Assembly (NCBI GenBank): GCA_039820405.1 | Contig: JBCBQC010000021.1 | Span: 1 to 64,000, forward strand | From: CALLVY01 sp937899855 | Lineage (GTDB): Bacteria; Bacteroidota; Bacteroidia; Chitinophagales; Saprospiraceae | Length of the DNA stretch: 64,000 nucleotides | Direction: 5' to 3' | Shown here: one piece after another, positions 29,613-38,746 of the stretch | How the letters are laid out: each line of letters begins with the position of its first letter | Numbering within the stretch: the stretch's first letter is position 1 | The notes under the pieces: model-generated | What the model was told of the DNA's origin: nothing | Database searches by the model: none | What the model saw: only the letters and a program-made list of their open reading frames with translations | Made by a program: the position numbers and the translations under genes

Positions 29613-30536
29613 ATGAAAAACGCTAAATTGTTTTCCCTTTTTTCTCTATTGTTCATCCTAGCCTTGGTGTCCTGCCGCAAAGAAGGAGCTTTGACTAGCC
29701 CTCAGCAGACACCAACGGCCACCCAAGTACTCAGCCAGGAGGAGTACTTCTCCAGCTCGGACCTCCAGAAGGTGGAAGGCCTCTACGCCAACTTATCCCG
29801 CCAAGAACGGCTCGCCGAGTTGGGCTCGGAGGAGATGGCGGCCTTCGCCGAAGATTACTTCGCCCGGGTTGGCGCACTGGAATTTCAACTGTCCGTCGAA
29901 TCCGACATCAAGCCCATCATTAGCTCCTACGTCAACAACAACTTGGTTTGGGCGACGCAGGGTGCGGAAGTCGACGAAGCGGCCTTGCAGCGATTGCGCG
30001 AGACCGTTCGCCAACACGACGAGATCAGCTCGGATTGGAAAGTGGCTTTCCTGAGCCAGATTCAATTACAGCAGTACTTGGCTAACAGCGCGGCATACCA
30101 ACAGTATCGCAGCAAGAAAAATCAAAATCGCCCGACCGGCAATCGCCACGACTGTGATTGCACCGGAGCTTTTGAAGCTTTCGATATTGCCCAAGCAATC
30201 TGCGACCGCGACCGGCTCTTGTTCAGATGGCTCGCCGCAGGATCGTGCAATCGGGCCAATGAGCTCCGCCTCGATTTTCAAGACTGCCTCCTTGCCGAAC
30301 CCTGCCCCGCGGGATCGGTTTACGATGGCGCCAACTGTTACTTTGGCATCCACGCGCCGGCCGGTAGCAATCCCTTCGTCTACAACGGGGGCTTGTACTG
30401 GCGGCCCGGCCCCGGCAACAGCTGCTGCTGTGGCTCTTGGTTCGACGGTGCCAACTGCTACGTCCGCAACGGGGGCCCCGGAGCCTTCGTCTACAACAAC
30501 GCCTTTTACGCTACACCGAACTGTGAGGTTGAATGA
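29613..30536 (+). CDS. Cys-rich lipoprotein with duplicated C-terminal motif
   Basis: A 307-aa protein with a lipoprotein signal (LFSLLFILALVSCRKEG). Residues 30-170 are predicted helical and Glu/Gln-rich, without recognised domain. From residue 178 (HDCDCTGAF) the protein becomes Cys-rich. The end carries two related units: AGSVYDGANCYF...NPFVYNGGLYW and GSWFDGANCYV...AFVYNNAFYA, each built as 'C..GS.(Y/F)DGANCY...FVYN..(L/A)(Y/F)'. The Cys pairs suggest disulfides outside the cytoplasm. I do not know this family. It ends at a terminator and seems to be a single-gene unit. Confidence 0.8.
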   Translation: MKNAKLFSLFSLLFILALVSCRKEGALTSPQQTPTATQVLSQEEYFSSSDLQKVEGLYANLSRQERLAELGSEEMAAFAEDYFARVGALEFQLSVESDIKPIISSYVNNNLVWATQGAEVDEAALQRLRETVRQHDEISSDWKVAFLSQIQLQQYLANSAAYQQYRSKKNQNRPTGNRHDCDCTGAFEAFDIAQAICDRDRLLFRWLAAGSCNRANELRLDFQDCLLAEPCPAGSVYDGANCYFGIHAPAGSNPFVYNGGLYWRPGPGNSCCCGSWFDGANCYVRNGGPGAFVYNNAFYATPNCEVE

Positions 30537-30591
30537 GTTTAGCTAAATTCCATCCAATTAGCATTGGTAGCAGCTAAATTTTGCCAGCGCT

Positions 30592-30624
30592 CCGATTCCA
30601 CGACGGTGGGATCGGGGCCTTTTC
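30592..30624 (+). terminator. Rho-independent terminator after the Cys-rich lipoprotein
   Basis: CCGATTCCAC-GACG-GTGGGATCGG (30592-30615 approx.) forms a 10-bp stem with one G-U pair, followed by GGCCTTTT. Confidence 0.6.
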
Positions 30625-30660
30625 GTTGGTGGGGATGGGATCCATGATTTGATCCATGAT

Positions 30661-30927
30661 TTACCGTATTTTTTCTTCTTCCCGTTCTTCTTCCCGTTCT
30701 TGTTCCCGCTCGTAGCGGATGCGGTAGCGGATCGAGTCGATCATGAGGATCAGACCGGCCATGACGACAGCCAGGGCGGTGGTGCCAGCGAGGATCCACT
30801 GCCAGGTGGGGGGCTGGCTGTATTTAAAAAATCCGGCTTCGATACACATGGATAGCCCACTCCCAAAGATGATGATTCCCCCGGTGCCCTGGACAAACCA
30901 GCGGCGGTAGTTTTTGTTGGACAACAT
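30661..30927 (-). CDS. Small membrane protein with charged tail (88 aa)
   Basis: The start at 30927 (MLSNKNYRRWF) is preceded by AAAAGG and gives a compact protein with two membrane segments (GTGGIIIFGSGLSMCIEAGF and WILAGTTALAVVMAGLILMI). It ends in a repeated Arg/Glu tail (YEREQEREEEREEEKIR), probably a short charged helix in the cytoplasm. The open frame extends upstream to 31008, but those codons look like non-coding shadow. Function unknown. It lies downstream of the recombinase-derived gene on the same strand. Confidence 0.6.
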   Translation of the reverse strand: MLSNKNYRRWFVQGTGGIIIFGSGLSMCIEAGFFKYSQPPTWQWILAGTTALAVVMAGLILMIDSIRYRIRYEREQEREEEREEEKIR

Positions 30928-31054
30928 GCCTTTTGAATACTGATTCGGAAAGCTAACGGTGAGCGGGGTGGATTGGTTCGCGGGGGAAAACGATGCAAGG
31001 AATCGCAAAGCGCGGAAGCCCGACTTGGAACCGCGCCAGTAAAAGCGAAATGAA

Positions 31055-32044
31055 TTAGGATACGGCCACCTGGGCTCTGACTACCGCAATGATCGATTGA
31101 ATCTCGGGCGCCAGGACGAAGGGACAAATCAGTTGGGCTCCCTCGGGGCCGCGAATCTCCAGGTAGTGTCGTCCGGGAAGCAGCTCCAGGGTTTTGGCGA
31201 TGGGCAGGTAAAAAGGCGTACCGACTGGGAGCTCGGGGATGGACAAGACCGCCTCGGAACTTTCCCAATCGTAGAGGTTGAGCTGTACGTGATCCGCTCC
31301 CGGAACTTGGCAGTGGATTTGGATTTGCTCATCGAATTGGTAAGCCTCTTTCCAGTTGCTTAGGGTAATGGGAGAATCAGTCTGCTCGGCAAGACGCTGC
31401 TGCAAATGGGGGTTGGCATCGTAATGGTGCGCGATGGCTTCGTAGCGACGGAAAATGCGCTCGACGGACTTCGCGTAGAAGTTGCCCCCGCGTCGGCTTT
31501 TGAGGCCTTGGTCATTGAAGTCGTTGGCGATATTGTTAAAGTTGTGACCGCTGGCCCGGAGGCGAGCGATGCGTTGGGCGATGTCGATATTGGTGGGGTC
31601 AAAGAGGGCGAGGCGGACCCGTTGGCGGCTGGCGGAGACTTTGGCTTGGGCGATATTGGGATTGCCGACGTTGAGTCCGGCTTCCGTTCGTTCGCGCAGG
31701 CGAGCGCTGATTTTTTGGCCAAAGTCTTTGCGCTCCAATTCGATGTGTCGAATGATGAGGGCGAGGCCCCGATGGTCCAAGTCTGGAAAATCCAGTACCT
31801 CGAATTTGGCCTGGCTCCCTTGGAGTTTGCGGAGCATGTCCAAATCTTTACTGATCAACTGGTAGGATTCGATCCGGATCACTTCCTTTTTTTCGCCATC
31901 GGCTTGGGGATACTGCCGGAGGGCGGCTTCCAATACTTCGATTTGGGTGATGGGGGAAACGGGGCTATTTTTGACGGAGGTGTCGTCCGTTGCTTCCAGG
32001 GTACGGGAGAAGCTGGGGGAAGGGTCGGTTGTATTATTAGGCAT
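31055..32044 (-). CDS. Serine-recombinase-derived protein lacking the catalytic domain
   Basis: A 329-aa protein. Residues about 60-210 match the end of a resolvase catalytic domain and the DNA-binding part that follows. LDMLRKLQGSQAKFEVLDFP corresponds to the 'LdRL.r.l..l...gv.f..ld' helix. ERKDFGQKISARLRERTEAG with GNPN corresponds to the long E-helix region 'Er..is.R.k.al...k..G..lGnp'. IARLRASGHNFNNIANDFND plus SRRGGNFYAKSVERIFRR corresponds to the recombinase helix-turn-helix. The N-terminal 'Y.RvS..dQ' catalytic serine segment is absent; residues 1-55 are Ser/Thr/Pro-rich instead. The C-terminal 100 residues form an added beta-rich, Ig-like domain (HVQLNLYDWES; YLEIRGPEG). It is probably a DNA-binding regulator rather than a recombinase. 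A 12-bp inverted repeat lies upstream. Confidence 0.7.
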   Translation of the reverse strand: MPNNTTDPSPSFSRTLEATDDTSVKNSPVSPITQIEVLEAALRQYPQADGEKKEVIRIESYQLISKDLDMLRKLQGSQAKFEVLDFPDLDHRGLALIIRHIELERKDFGQKISARLRERTEAGLNVGNPNIAQAKVSASRQRVRLALFDPTNIDIAQRIARLRASGHNFNNIANDFNDQGLKSRRGGNFYAKSVERIFRRYEAIAHHYDANPHLQQRLAEQTDSPITLSNWKEAYQFDEQIQIHCQVPGADHVQLNLYDWESSEAVLSIPELPVGTPFYLPIAKTLELLPGRHYLEIRGPEGAQLICPFVLAPEIQSIIAVVRAQVAVS

Positions 32045-32655
32045 GGCTATTCAAGTGTCCGTTAAAGTGATTGCCATAGTAAAATGTTTACTGCGGCATA
32101 GTGTTCAAAAGTTTGGTCCAGAAAGTTGGTTTCCCTCGGACGGCGACAAACATAAGAAATATTTATCACTTTTAAGTTGAATGTTGATAAATATTTGAAA
32201 ACAAATTGTTACACATTCTGAACAAATACCGTCGGTGTGGTTTTTCGCAAGGGCTGGGGGGCGATGAATTTACCCGGTGCATGGAGGAAGGTGGGGGCGG
32301 TTGAGCTCGGCAGCAAGACCTCAAGCTTGGTCATGGTTTAGGTTTTTTAGCTTCTGATTTCCTGTCCTTCAACACATGTCATTTTATCAAAATACATAAA
32401 AGTAGTGACAAAGTCAATAGATCGGTCGGTAGAATCGTAGATGCTGTCGGATGGGCAACGATAAGCATTATTGTCAGCAACAACACTATATCAATTAATT
32501 GTACATATAAAATATAATGCCTATTATATTACGGTAAGACTTGATGTGTTGAACGAAACCAGAACTTATCACTATTAACTTGCAAAAAGTTAATACACCA
32601 ATCCTATGGGCATTTCTTATGGCTAGATTTTATCATCTTCAAGATACAAAAAGAA
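32045..32655. other. Intergenic region between divergent genes
   Basis: About 600 bases, AT-rich except for a GC-rich stretch near 32245-32335. Besides the inverted repeat at 32157-32196 I see no structured RNA, open frame or repeat that I can support. Promoters for both divergent genes are expected here. Confidence 0.35.
32157..32196. repeat. 12-bp inverted repeat upstream of the recombinase-derived gene
   Basis: AAATATTTATCA (32157-32168) and TGATAAATATTT (32185-32196) are perfect reverse complements separated by 16 bases. They lie 113 bases upstream of the start of the recombinase-derived protein. Resolvase-family proteins bind paired inverted half-sites, so this may be its operator or a relic of a res-like site. 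Confidence 0.5.
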
Positions 32656-33387
32656 ATGATTCTTGCACAATTACCTATCCTCGTGAAGCTCGTCTCTTTG
32701 CTCCTAAACAAGTGGGGGCTGTTTGGTATCGCTGTTATCTACCTCTTTCTCAAAGGCAGCCGAAGACCTCCAGCGCCCCAAAATCCGCCGCCGGATAAAG
32801 CTGCTATGTTCTTCGCGTTCTGTTTTTTTATCTTCTTGGTCTACCTGCACCAGACAACGCCAGAGGAACTGGCTTTAGAGCCGGAGCAAACGGAAATCGT
32901 TACACCGGATAGCTTGTCGCCAGGGAGCAAAAGGCTGATCAACGTTAGCCCTAAGGATACCAAAGTAACTCCACTCCGCTCGCCCAAACACCCCAACGAC
33001 GTGACGCCTAAATCCGCTCCGCTTCCCCCATCACGGCAGTCCATCGAGGAGTTTCAAACGCGACGGCCGTTTCGCCATCCCAACCTGCGACCTCCCCAGA
33101 CTGCTCTCCCCACACCCACCTCGGGCCAGGATTCGCTCTCGCCTACGCCTCCGTCGGTAGACCGCTACTTCAGCATCCAGGTGGCATCGTTTGAGAGCTG
33201 GGAAAATGCTAAACAGGCTGCGGACCAGTACCTCGTAGAGCTGGGCGAAGCCACCGTCATCCATCCACTGAACGACCACACGTACAAAATACTCTTGGGT
33301 CAGTTCCCAACCGAAATCGAGGCCCGCCAGTATGCCGAACGGCACGGACTACTGCCGATGCTGTGGCCACGACCCGGTGCGGAGTAA
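32656..33387 (+). CDS. Membrane-anchored SPOR-domain protein
   Basis: A 243-aa protein. Two hydrophobic segments (about 8-33 and 50-66, the latter MFFAFCFFIFLVYL) suggest membrane insertion. A long Pro/Ser/Thr-rich linker (70-165) leads to a C-terminal SPOR domain at about 168-235: YFSIQVASFESWENAKQAAD, then THEYK-like HTYKILLGQFPTEIEARQYA. SPOR domains bind denuded peptidoglycan glycans at division sites or sites of wall remodelling. The layout membrane-linker-SPOR is typical of periplasmic envelope proteins. It stands just left of the conflict island but has no obvious link with it. Confidence 0.8.
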   Translation: MILAQLPILVKLVSLLLNKWGLFGIAVIYLFLKGSRRPPAPQNPPPDKAAMFFAFCFFIFLVYLHQTTPEELALEPEQTEIVTPDSLSPGSKRLINVSPKDTKVTPLRSPKHPNDVTPKSAPLPPSRQSIEEFQTRRPFRHPNLRPPQTALPTPTSGQDSLSPTPPSVDRYFSIQVASFESWENAKQAADQYLVELGEATVIHPLNDHTYKILLGQFPTEIEARQYAERHGLLPMLWPRPGAE

Positions 33388-33500
33388 AGAAATGGAATGG
33401 GGCAGTTCTATCGGGGACAATGACTCCACGGCAAACTATGGTGAACTTAATTATATTTTGACCGAGAGATGGACGCGCTATTGGGCAGCGTGGAATGCAA

Positions 33501-34415
33501 TCAACCGTCGATAAGCCCGTGTACTGCCTCGTAGACCAAATAATGAAGCCGGTATCCGTGGGTTTGTTTTGAGGGCAGGTATACGTATTCCAACCAGGTA
33601 CCCTGATGTAGTTTTTTTAACGACCGCTGCAATTCCGACGGCGTCACTCCTAGTTGTCCTTTTTGCATGAGCGTTAGAAGCTCCTGCGCCGATTTTCCCA
33701 TTCTCCCCGGTACCGATAAAGCATGCAATACGGTGGCCTCGACAAAAGTGAATGTCTGCGTTTCACCTTCGCTCATCAGGTCATAGGCATCCTTCACCTT
33801 TCCAGTGGTATTCCCATCATCCGCTAGCGTTGTAATAACCTTGGGAAACGACTTGTCATAGCGATCGCGGTTGCACACCAGAAATTTAGCCGCGAAGGGA
33901 TTATTTCCACAAGCCCTCAGAAAAGCTTCCCAATTGACCCCTCCCAAGGCATTTTTATACTCTTGCCGAAAGCTGGCCCAAAACCTTTCGGTTGTGTTGA
34001 CGGGCAATATCTTAATCGTTTCGGGAATTTCAGGATCCTCATAATTGATAGCGATTACTTGCCACTGGCTCCATTGATGCGACGGAAGACAACGCTCCAA
34101 AGTATCCACCGCCACTCCAATTAGAATGAGTAGCAAAGGTCGTTCAATACCGGGATTCTGTTCGTAAAGCAGTTCGAAATCAACCTGACCGGATAATCTC
34201 TTCATACGCATATCCTCACTCTGTTCGTAGCGAAAGACATCATCAGGGTCAAAACGCGCAGCGGCGTAGCAATCTACCAGATCGCGCAATCCTATCCCGC
34301 GTTCGCCACGGAGTAAAATACACAATGTACCTTCATCAAAGGCGCGCTTAATTTTTTCCAACTCCTCGCCTCGGGTTTCCTCACAGCTCGATAGGGGCAT
34401 AATAATTTCACTCAT
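33501..34415 (-). CDS. Degenerate P-loop (STAND/AAA-like) protein at the edge of the conflict island
   Basis: A 304-aa protein. Near residue 31 it has LCILLRGERGIGLRDLVDCY, which sits where a STAND/AAA P-loop should be but reads GERGIGLR: the Lys-Thr/Ser pair that binds ATP phosphates is missing. Downstream are hydrophobic strands RPLLLILIGVAV and WQVIAINYEDP, then helices and a winged-helix-like end (SELQRSLKKLHQG...YRLHYLVYEAV). The plan fits an inactive STAND-type module, in line with the CHAT-linked module of the neighbouring gene. It is transcribed divergently from the operon that begins at 34667, 250 bases away, so it may be a regulator or sensor for it. The family assignment is tentative. 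Confidence 0.6.
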   Translation of the reverse strand: MSEIIMPLSSCEETRGEELEKIKRAFDEGTLCILLRGERGIGLRDLVDCYAAARFDPDDVFRYEQSEDMRMKRLSGQVDFELLYEQNPGIERPLLLILIGVAVDTLERCLPSHQWSQWQVIAINYEDPEIPETIKILPVNTTERFWASFRQEYKNALGGVNWEAFLRACGNNPFAAKFLVCNRDRYDKSFPKVITTLADDGNTTGKVKDAYDLMSEGETQTFTFVEATVLHALSVPGRMGKSAQELLTLMQKGQLGVTPSELQRSLKKLHQGTWLEYVYLPSKQTHGYRLHYLVYEAVHGLIDG

Positions 34416-34666
34416 AATTGTTTGGGTTATGAAAAACTAAATTCACCGCACTCTCTTGTGAAGATTGAAGGCGTAAAGATAATACTTTAGGTGGTGTCTT
34501 ACAAATACCCATCGGCGAATCTGATCCATCTTTAGGACCTCTCCGTCGCCTATTTCTACCGCCTAAAAACCCCTTCGCCCTTCCCCCCCCCCCTCATATT
34601 CCACTTTTCCCAAATATTTCCTACCTTGCCTACGTACCAACGACTACCGCCGCCCAGTCCAGCCGT

Positions 34667-36460
34667 ATGCAAAAACCCTTCGTCTTCCTCGCCTTCGCCA
34701 ATTCCGCTACGGACTACCTGCGCTTCCTCGAACAGGAAAGCCGCGGCCTGCTCGACATCATGCTCCGACTCAGCGAAGACCTGGGCCAAGTCCGCTACGA
34801 CCACCGCAGCGACATCACCACCGACCAAGTCTACAACATCCTCCTTCGCATCCGCGACCGCCTCTCCATCCTCCACTTCAGCGGCCACGCCGATAGCCTA
34901 CACGTCCACCTCGAAAACGGCCAACACAACATCCAAAACCTCTGCCAACTCCTCGGCCAAGTCCCCCACCTCCAACTCGTCGTCCTCAACGGCTGCTCCA
35001 CCAAAGGCATGGTTGAAGCCCTGTTGGAGGTGGGCGTCAAAGCCGTCATCGCTACCTCCGTCGAAGTCGACGACTACAAAGCCGCCGTCTTCTCCGAGGC
35101 CTTTTACCAGTCCTTTTCCCTCGGCAACCCCCTCCAGAAGGCCTTTCTCGACGCCCTCGGCCACGGGAGCTTGCCCCCGCCCCCCGGCGTGGACGCCACC
35201 ATCGTACCGCGGGCTACCTTCAAGCGGCGTCACGGCGCTCAGGCCGAACGCGATCCCATTCCCTGGGGTTTGTACTTTCGCGAAGAGGCCCGCCACATCC
35301 TAGAATGGCGCCTCGAACGGGTCGACGATACAACGCCCACCAGGCCCACTCACCCCGAAATCACCAAACTTCGGCGGCGGGCCGCGGAGCTCAAAGAAGA
35401 ACTGCTCGACCTGCGAATGGGCATCGAAGATTACGAGGACATCCTGGCCGAGACCCCCGCCGACCATCCCCGTCGTCGCCAGCGGGAGCGGCGACTGAAA
35501 AGCCAGCGAGCGGAGTACCGGGAAACCGAAGTCGAGCTGGACCAGTGTTACAGCAACATTACCCGATTCAATCGCGAACAGGAGGAATTGGACCTGGCCG
35601 AGCAACTGCGGGAGGCCATCGACAAATTGAACTACCTGCCCCAGTGGCGCTACTTCGAACGCATTTACCAACAACAAGCCAGCACCGGTACCCTCCGCGG
35701 CGCCTTTATCGTACAGGGCAGTCCGATGTGCGGCCAGGAAATGCTCAAGGAACGCTTGGTGGACCTGGGGGGAATCCGCAACGAATACAAGGAAATCAAG
35801 ATCGACTTTGAATCCCTAGCGATGGCCGCCACCAGCCCGGCTAATATCTGGGAACGGTTCCAACAGGCTCTTTACCGCTTGGTGGAAAAACCCCTGGGGG
35901 CCGATACCACCGTCCAGCCCGGGGCGATCGTCCGGGAGGTATATACGCGTTTCTTTGATCAGACCTACCCCCAGCACCTGGTCATTTTGTTCAATAATAT
36001 CCACACCTTTACCGAACGCCTCAACCTACAGCTGATCCGCGAATTTTGGTTTGTCTTTTCCGATCACCTCGATCAGCTGCTGGATGGCCAAAAACTGCGC
36101 TCCAAACTGCTGCTCTTTATCATCGATCGCGATTCGGAGCTTCAGCAGAAGGATGGGGAAATCTGCGGCAATAAGGACCAGACTTTCCAAGCCGCTTTCC
36201 GGGCCCAGGATTTGCAAAAGTACCGGACCTATCTTTTTCCCATCATCCGCCCCCTGGCCAAAACCGACCTGGAGCAGTGGTATTTCCACTCCAAGCTCCC
36301 CCTCGACCTGGGGCTGAACTCGGAGGTCTTTGACCACATCACCGGAGATGAGGGCAACTACATGCTGCCCGCCATCAAGGCACTTTGCGAAAAAACGGAC
36401 CACCTCGAAGTGTACCAAAGATTTTACAGCGACTACGAATTTCAAATACCCAAATTATGA
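34667..36460 (+). CDS. CHAT-domain protease fused to an inactive-STAND-like module
   Basis: A 597-aa protein. Residues about 4-165 are a CHAT (caspase-like) protease domain with both catalytic residues in place: His74 in SILHFSGHAD and Cys110 in LVVLNGCSTKGMVEALLEVG. The Ala-Val-Ile-Ala-Thr strand and the ending NPLQKAFLDALG are also typical of CHAT. Residues about 236-320 form a highly charged coiled coil. Residues about 325-597 resemble a STAND/AAA NTPase in plan (GAFIVQGSPMCGQEMLKERL, HLVILFNNIHTF) but the P-loop reads GSPMCGQEM, without the Lys. Such inactive STAND modules occur in computationally described bacterial conflict systems and are thought to scaffold effectors. Its stop overlaps the start of the MoxR gene (ATGA). 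It is the first gene of the operon and a likely effector or initiator protease. Confidence 0.85.
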   Translation: MQKPFVFLAFANSATDYLRFLEQESRGLLDIMLRLSEDLGQVRYDHRSDITTDQVYNILLRIRDRLSILHFSGHADSLHVHLENGQHNIQNLCQLLGQVPHLQLVVLNGCSTKGMVEALLEVGVKAVIATSVEVDDYKAAVFSEAFYQSFSLGNPLQKAFLDALGHGSLPPPPGVDATIVPRATFKRRHGAQAERDPIPWGLYFREEARHILEWRLERVDDTTPTRPTHPEITKLRRRAAELKEELLDLRMGIEDYEDILAETPADHPRRRQRERRLKSQRAEYRETEVELDQCYSNITRFNREQEELDLAEQLREAIDKLNYLPQWRYFERIYQQQASTGTLRGAFIVQGSPMCGQEMLKERLVDLGGIRNEYKEIKIDFESLAMAATSPANIWERFQQALYRLVEKPLGADTTVQPGAIVREVYTRFFDQTYPQHLVILFNNIHTFTERLNLQLIREFWFVFSDHLDQLLDGQKLRSKLLLFIIDRDSELQQKDGEICGNKDQTFQAAFRAQDLQKYRTYLFPIIRPLAKTDLEQWYFHSKLPLDLGLNSEVFDHITGDEGNYMLPAIKALCEKTDHLEVYQRFYSDYEFQIPKL

Positions 36461-37533
36461 ATGCCATCGCCTACCACGGCACGGGACTGGCGGCACCGGT
36501 CCCCATCCGCCGGAGCGCTACACAAACCGAAACCCTCCACCCCTACCTCGCCGGCCCCGAGTTGGTCAAGGCCGTCAATCTGGCGATCCTCCTCGAACGT
36601 CCCCTCCTCCTGATGGGCGAACCGGGCTGTGGCAAAAGCCGCCTGGCCGAGGCCGTCGCTTACGAGCTGCACCACCAGATGACCACGGGGCCCGCTAACG
36701 GACTCGACGATATCCAACGCGACTACCGCGATTTTTACTTCGAATGGCTGATCAAATCGACATCCCAAGCCCAGGACGGGCTCTACGCCTACGATGCCAT
36801 CCGGCGCCTGGGGGACGCACAAATCCTGGGGCAACAGCAGTTGAGCGCCACCGACCTAGAACAGCGCCTCGACAAAACCCGCTACCGCAAATTCGTGGGC
36901 TTTGGCGAGGCCATCCGGGTCTCCAACCGCAGCGGACGCCGGGCCGTACTGCTCATCGACGAAATCGACAAAGCGGATATGGACTTCCCCAACGACCTGC
37001 TCAACGAACTCGATCGGGGCGTATTTACCATTCCCGAGACCGGCGAGCGCATCGTCGCTGAAGTCAAACCGATCGTCTTCATCACCAGCAACTCGGAAAA
37101 AGACCTGCCCGATGCTTTTCTGCGACGCTGCCTCTACCACTACATCAAACCCCTCGGTAAAGAGGTGCTGACCGATATCCTCCAACGACGCTTTTACGAC
37201 CAGCAGCCCGTCGACAACGAATTGATCGAGACCGCCGTGGAGCAATTTCTCAATATCCGCAAATACCTGCGGCAACAACAGATGAGCGTGGGCAAAAACG
37301 TGTCCACCAGCGAATTGATCGACTGGTTTACGGCCCTCAAATACTACGACCAGCTCCGCCAGGAGGCCGCCGCTACTGGCCAGCCAGCCGATCCCCAGCT
37401 CCGGAGCATTATCCAGGACCTGGACAAACTCGGCGGCGGGGCCCAGGAAATTCCCTTTCCCCAGACCTTATTTAAAAACTGGAATACCCTCATCAATTTC
37501 GAAGCCAATCGCCGATCGACGGATGCCTCCTGA
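36457..37533 (+). CDS. MoxR-family AAA+ ATPase
   Basis: A 358-aa protein starting at the ATG that overlaps the previous stop (ATGA). It has an intact Walker A (GEPGCGKS, residues 54-61), Walker B (AVLLIDEIDKADMDFPNDLL, about 163-182) and sensor 1 (VFITSNSEKDLPDAFLRRCL, about 207-226) with the Arg pair of MoxR proteins. MoxR ATPases act as chaperone-like unfoldases or remodellers with vWA proteins, and exactly such a gene follows, overlapping by 11 bases. In MoxR-vWA conflict systems this pair is thought to set a threshold that gates effector activation. All NTP-binding motifs are intact here, unlike in the neighbouring inactive STAND modules, so this is likely the energy-using core of the island. 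Confidence 0.93.
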   Translation: MNAIAYHGTGLAAPVPIRRSATQTETLHPYLAGPELVKAVNLAILLERPLLLMGEPGCGKSRLAEAVAYELHHQMTTGPANGLDDIQRDYRDFYFEWLIKSTSQAQDGLYAYDAIRRLGDAQILGQQQLSATDLEQRLDKTRYRKFVGFGEAIRVSNRSGRRAVLLIDEIDKADMDFPNDLLNELDRGVFTIPETGERIVAEVKPIVFITSNSEKDLPDAFLRRCLYHYIKPLGKEVLTDILQRRFYDQQPVDNELIETAVEQFLNIRKYLRQQQMSVGKNVSTSELIDWFTALKYYDQLRQEAAATGQPADPQLRSIIQDLDKLGGGAQEIPFPQTLFKNWNTLINFEANRRSTDAS

Positions 37534-38740
37534 TCCCCCCTTCATATTGCCCCTCTACCAGCTGTTTGAGCAATTGTGTACCTACGAACGCCGCCAGCTC
37601 AAACACCACACCCTGAGCCCCCAGAATTACCTGGAGCTCGTGGAGGTGCTGGTCCGGGGCTATGCCTTGGTCTCGCCGGAAGATTTGTACCGCCTGTGCA
37701 AACTGCTCTGGTTCAAGCCCCATTTTTCGGAATCCAAATTTCGCGCGCTCTTCGATGCCCACCTCGCCCCTTACCAAATCGCGGAATGGCGGACGCCCCC
37801 CGCGCCCCCCCGGGCCACCACCGCTACGGGCCCCAACATCGACCAAAGTACCAAGAGTCTTGATGCCGATATGTTGCCGCCCCGAGCCTTGGAGCAAAAC
37901 GCGGAGGAGGAAAAAGAGCTTCCCATCGGAGAAGAAGCGCCGGTGGAGGAACCAACCCCACCACCCGGCACCAGCGAAGAGCAACGCGGCTTTAACTTGG
38001 TCGCGATGCGTTTTGAGGCGAGTCAGCCAGAAACCGTAGCGGGGGCGGCCGAAGATTGGTCGGCTCTGGAACGCCACATCTTTGCCAAAAACTACCAACT
38101 GACGGGGCAATATTTTCCGGTGGGTAAACGCAAGATCCAGCAGACCATCCGGTCCCTGAGAATGCCAAGCTTTTTGAACAACCGCTGGGTGGTCGATTGG
38201 CCGGCGACCATCGAACGGATCGCCAAGCGGGGCTACTTCGACGCGGTACAGTACCGGCGCCAAGCCCGCTATACCAACGAATTGTGCGTCCTGGTGGATC
38301 GAGGGCTGTCGATGGTGGCCTTCCACCAATTGGCCGAGGAGGTGGCTCGGGCCGTACGGCCACCGGGGGCGGCTAGGGGGAATCGCTCGGAGCCGAGCCG
38401 GGTGTACTACTTCAACAATATCCCCATCAACTACCTCTACCACGACCGGGCCCAAACCGAAGCCCTACCGGTCGCGGAATTTATTCGCCAATTGCACCGA
38501 CCCTTGCTCATCATTAGCGATGCGGGGGCGGCTCGCGGTCGTTACAATCGCAAGCGCATCGAGCAGACCCAGCGTTTTTTGGAGCGTTTGGGTTCACTGC
38601 CCGTCGCCTGGCTCAACCCCCTGCCCCGGCAACGCTGGCGCGACACTTCGGCCGCCTTTATCGCCCAGCTCGTACCGATGTACGCCATCAATCCCCGGGA
38701 ACTGAGCAACGCCATTAAATCTTTCAAACAAAAACGTTAG
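37523..38740 (+). CDS. vWA-domain partner of the MoxR ATPase
   Basis: A 405-aa protein, overlapping the MoxR gene by 11 bases. Residues 1-90 are helical, 90-150 a Pro/Glu-rich linker, and about 250-400 a von Willebrand factor A-like domain: ELCVLVDRGLSMVAFHQLAE gives an altered MIDAS (D259-R-G-L-S263 instead of DxSxS), PLLIISDAGAARG gives the second Asp, and the ending PVAWLNPLPRQRWRDTSAAF then VPMYAINP is what I remember from vWA proteins paired with MoxR. The loss of the first MIDAS Ser suggests weakened or different metal binding. It should act with the MoxR ATPase as adaptor or regulator of the effectors. Confidence 0.85.
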   Translation: MPPDPPFILPLYQLFEQLCTYERRQLKHHTLSPQNYLELVEVLVRGYALVSPEDLYRLCKLLWFKPHFSESKFRALFDAHLAPYQIAEWRTPPAPPRATTATGPNIDQSTKSLDADMLPPRALEQNAEEEKELPIGEEAPVEEPTPPPGTSEEQRGFNLVAMRFEASQPETVAGAAEDWSALERHIFAKNYQLTGQYFPVGKRKIQQTIRSLRMPSFLNNRWVVDWPATIERIAKRGYFDAVQYRRQARYTNELCVLVDRGLSMVAFHQLAEEVARAVRPPGAARGNRSEPSRVYYFNNIPINYLYHDRAQTEALPVAEFIRQLHRPLLIISDAGAARGRYNRKRIEQTQRFLERLGSLPVAWLNPLPRQRWRDTSAAFIAQLVPMYAINPRELSNAIKSFKQKR

Positions 38741-38746
38741 CGCCCC

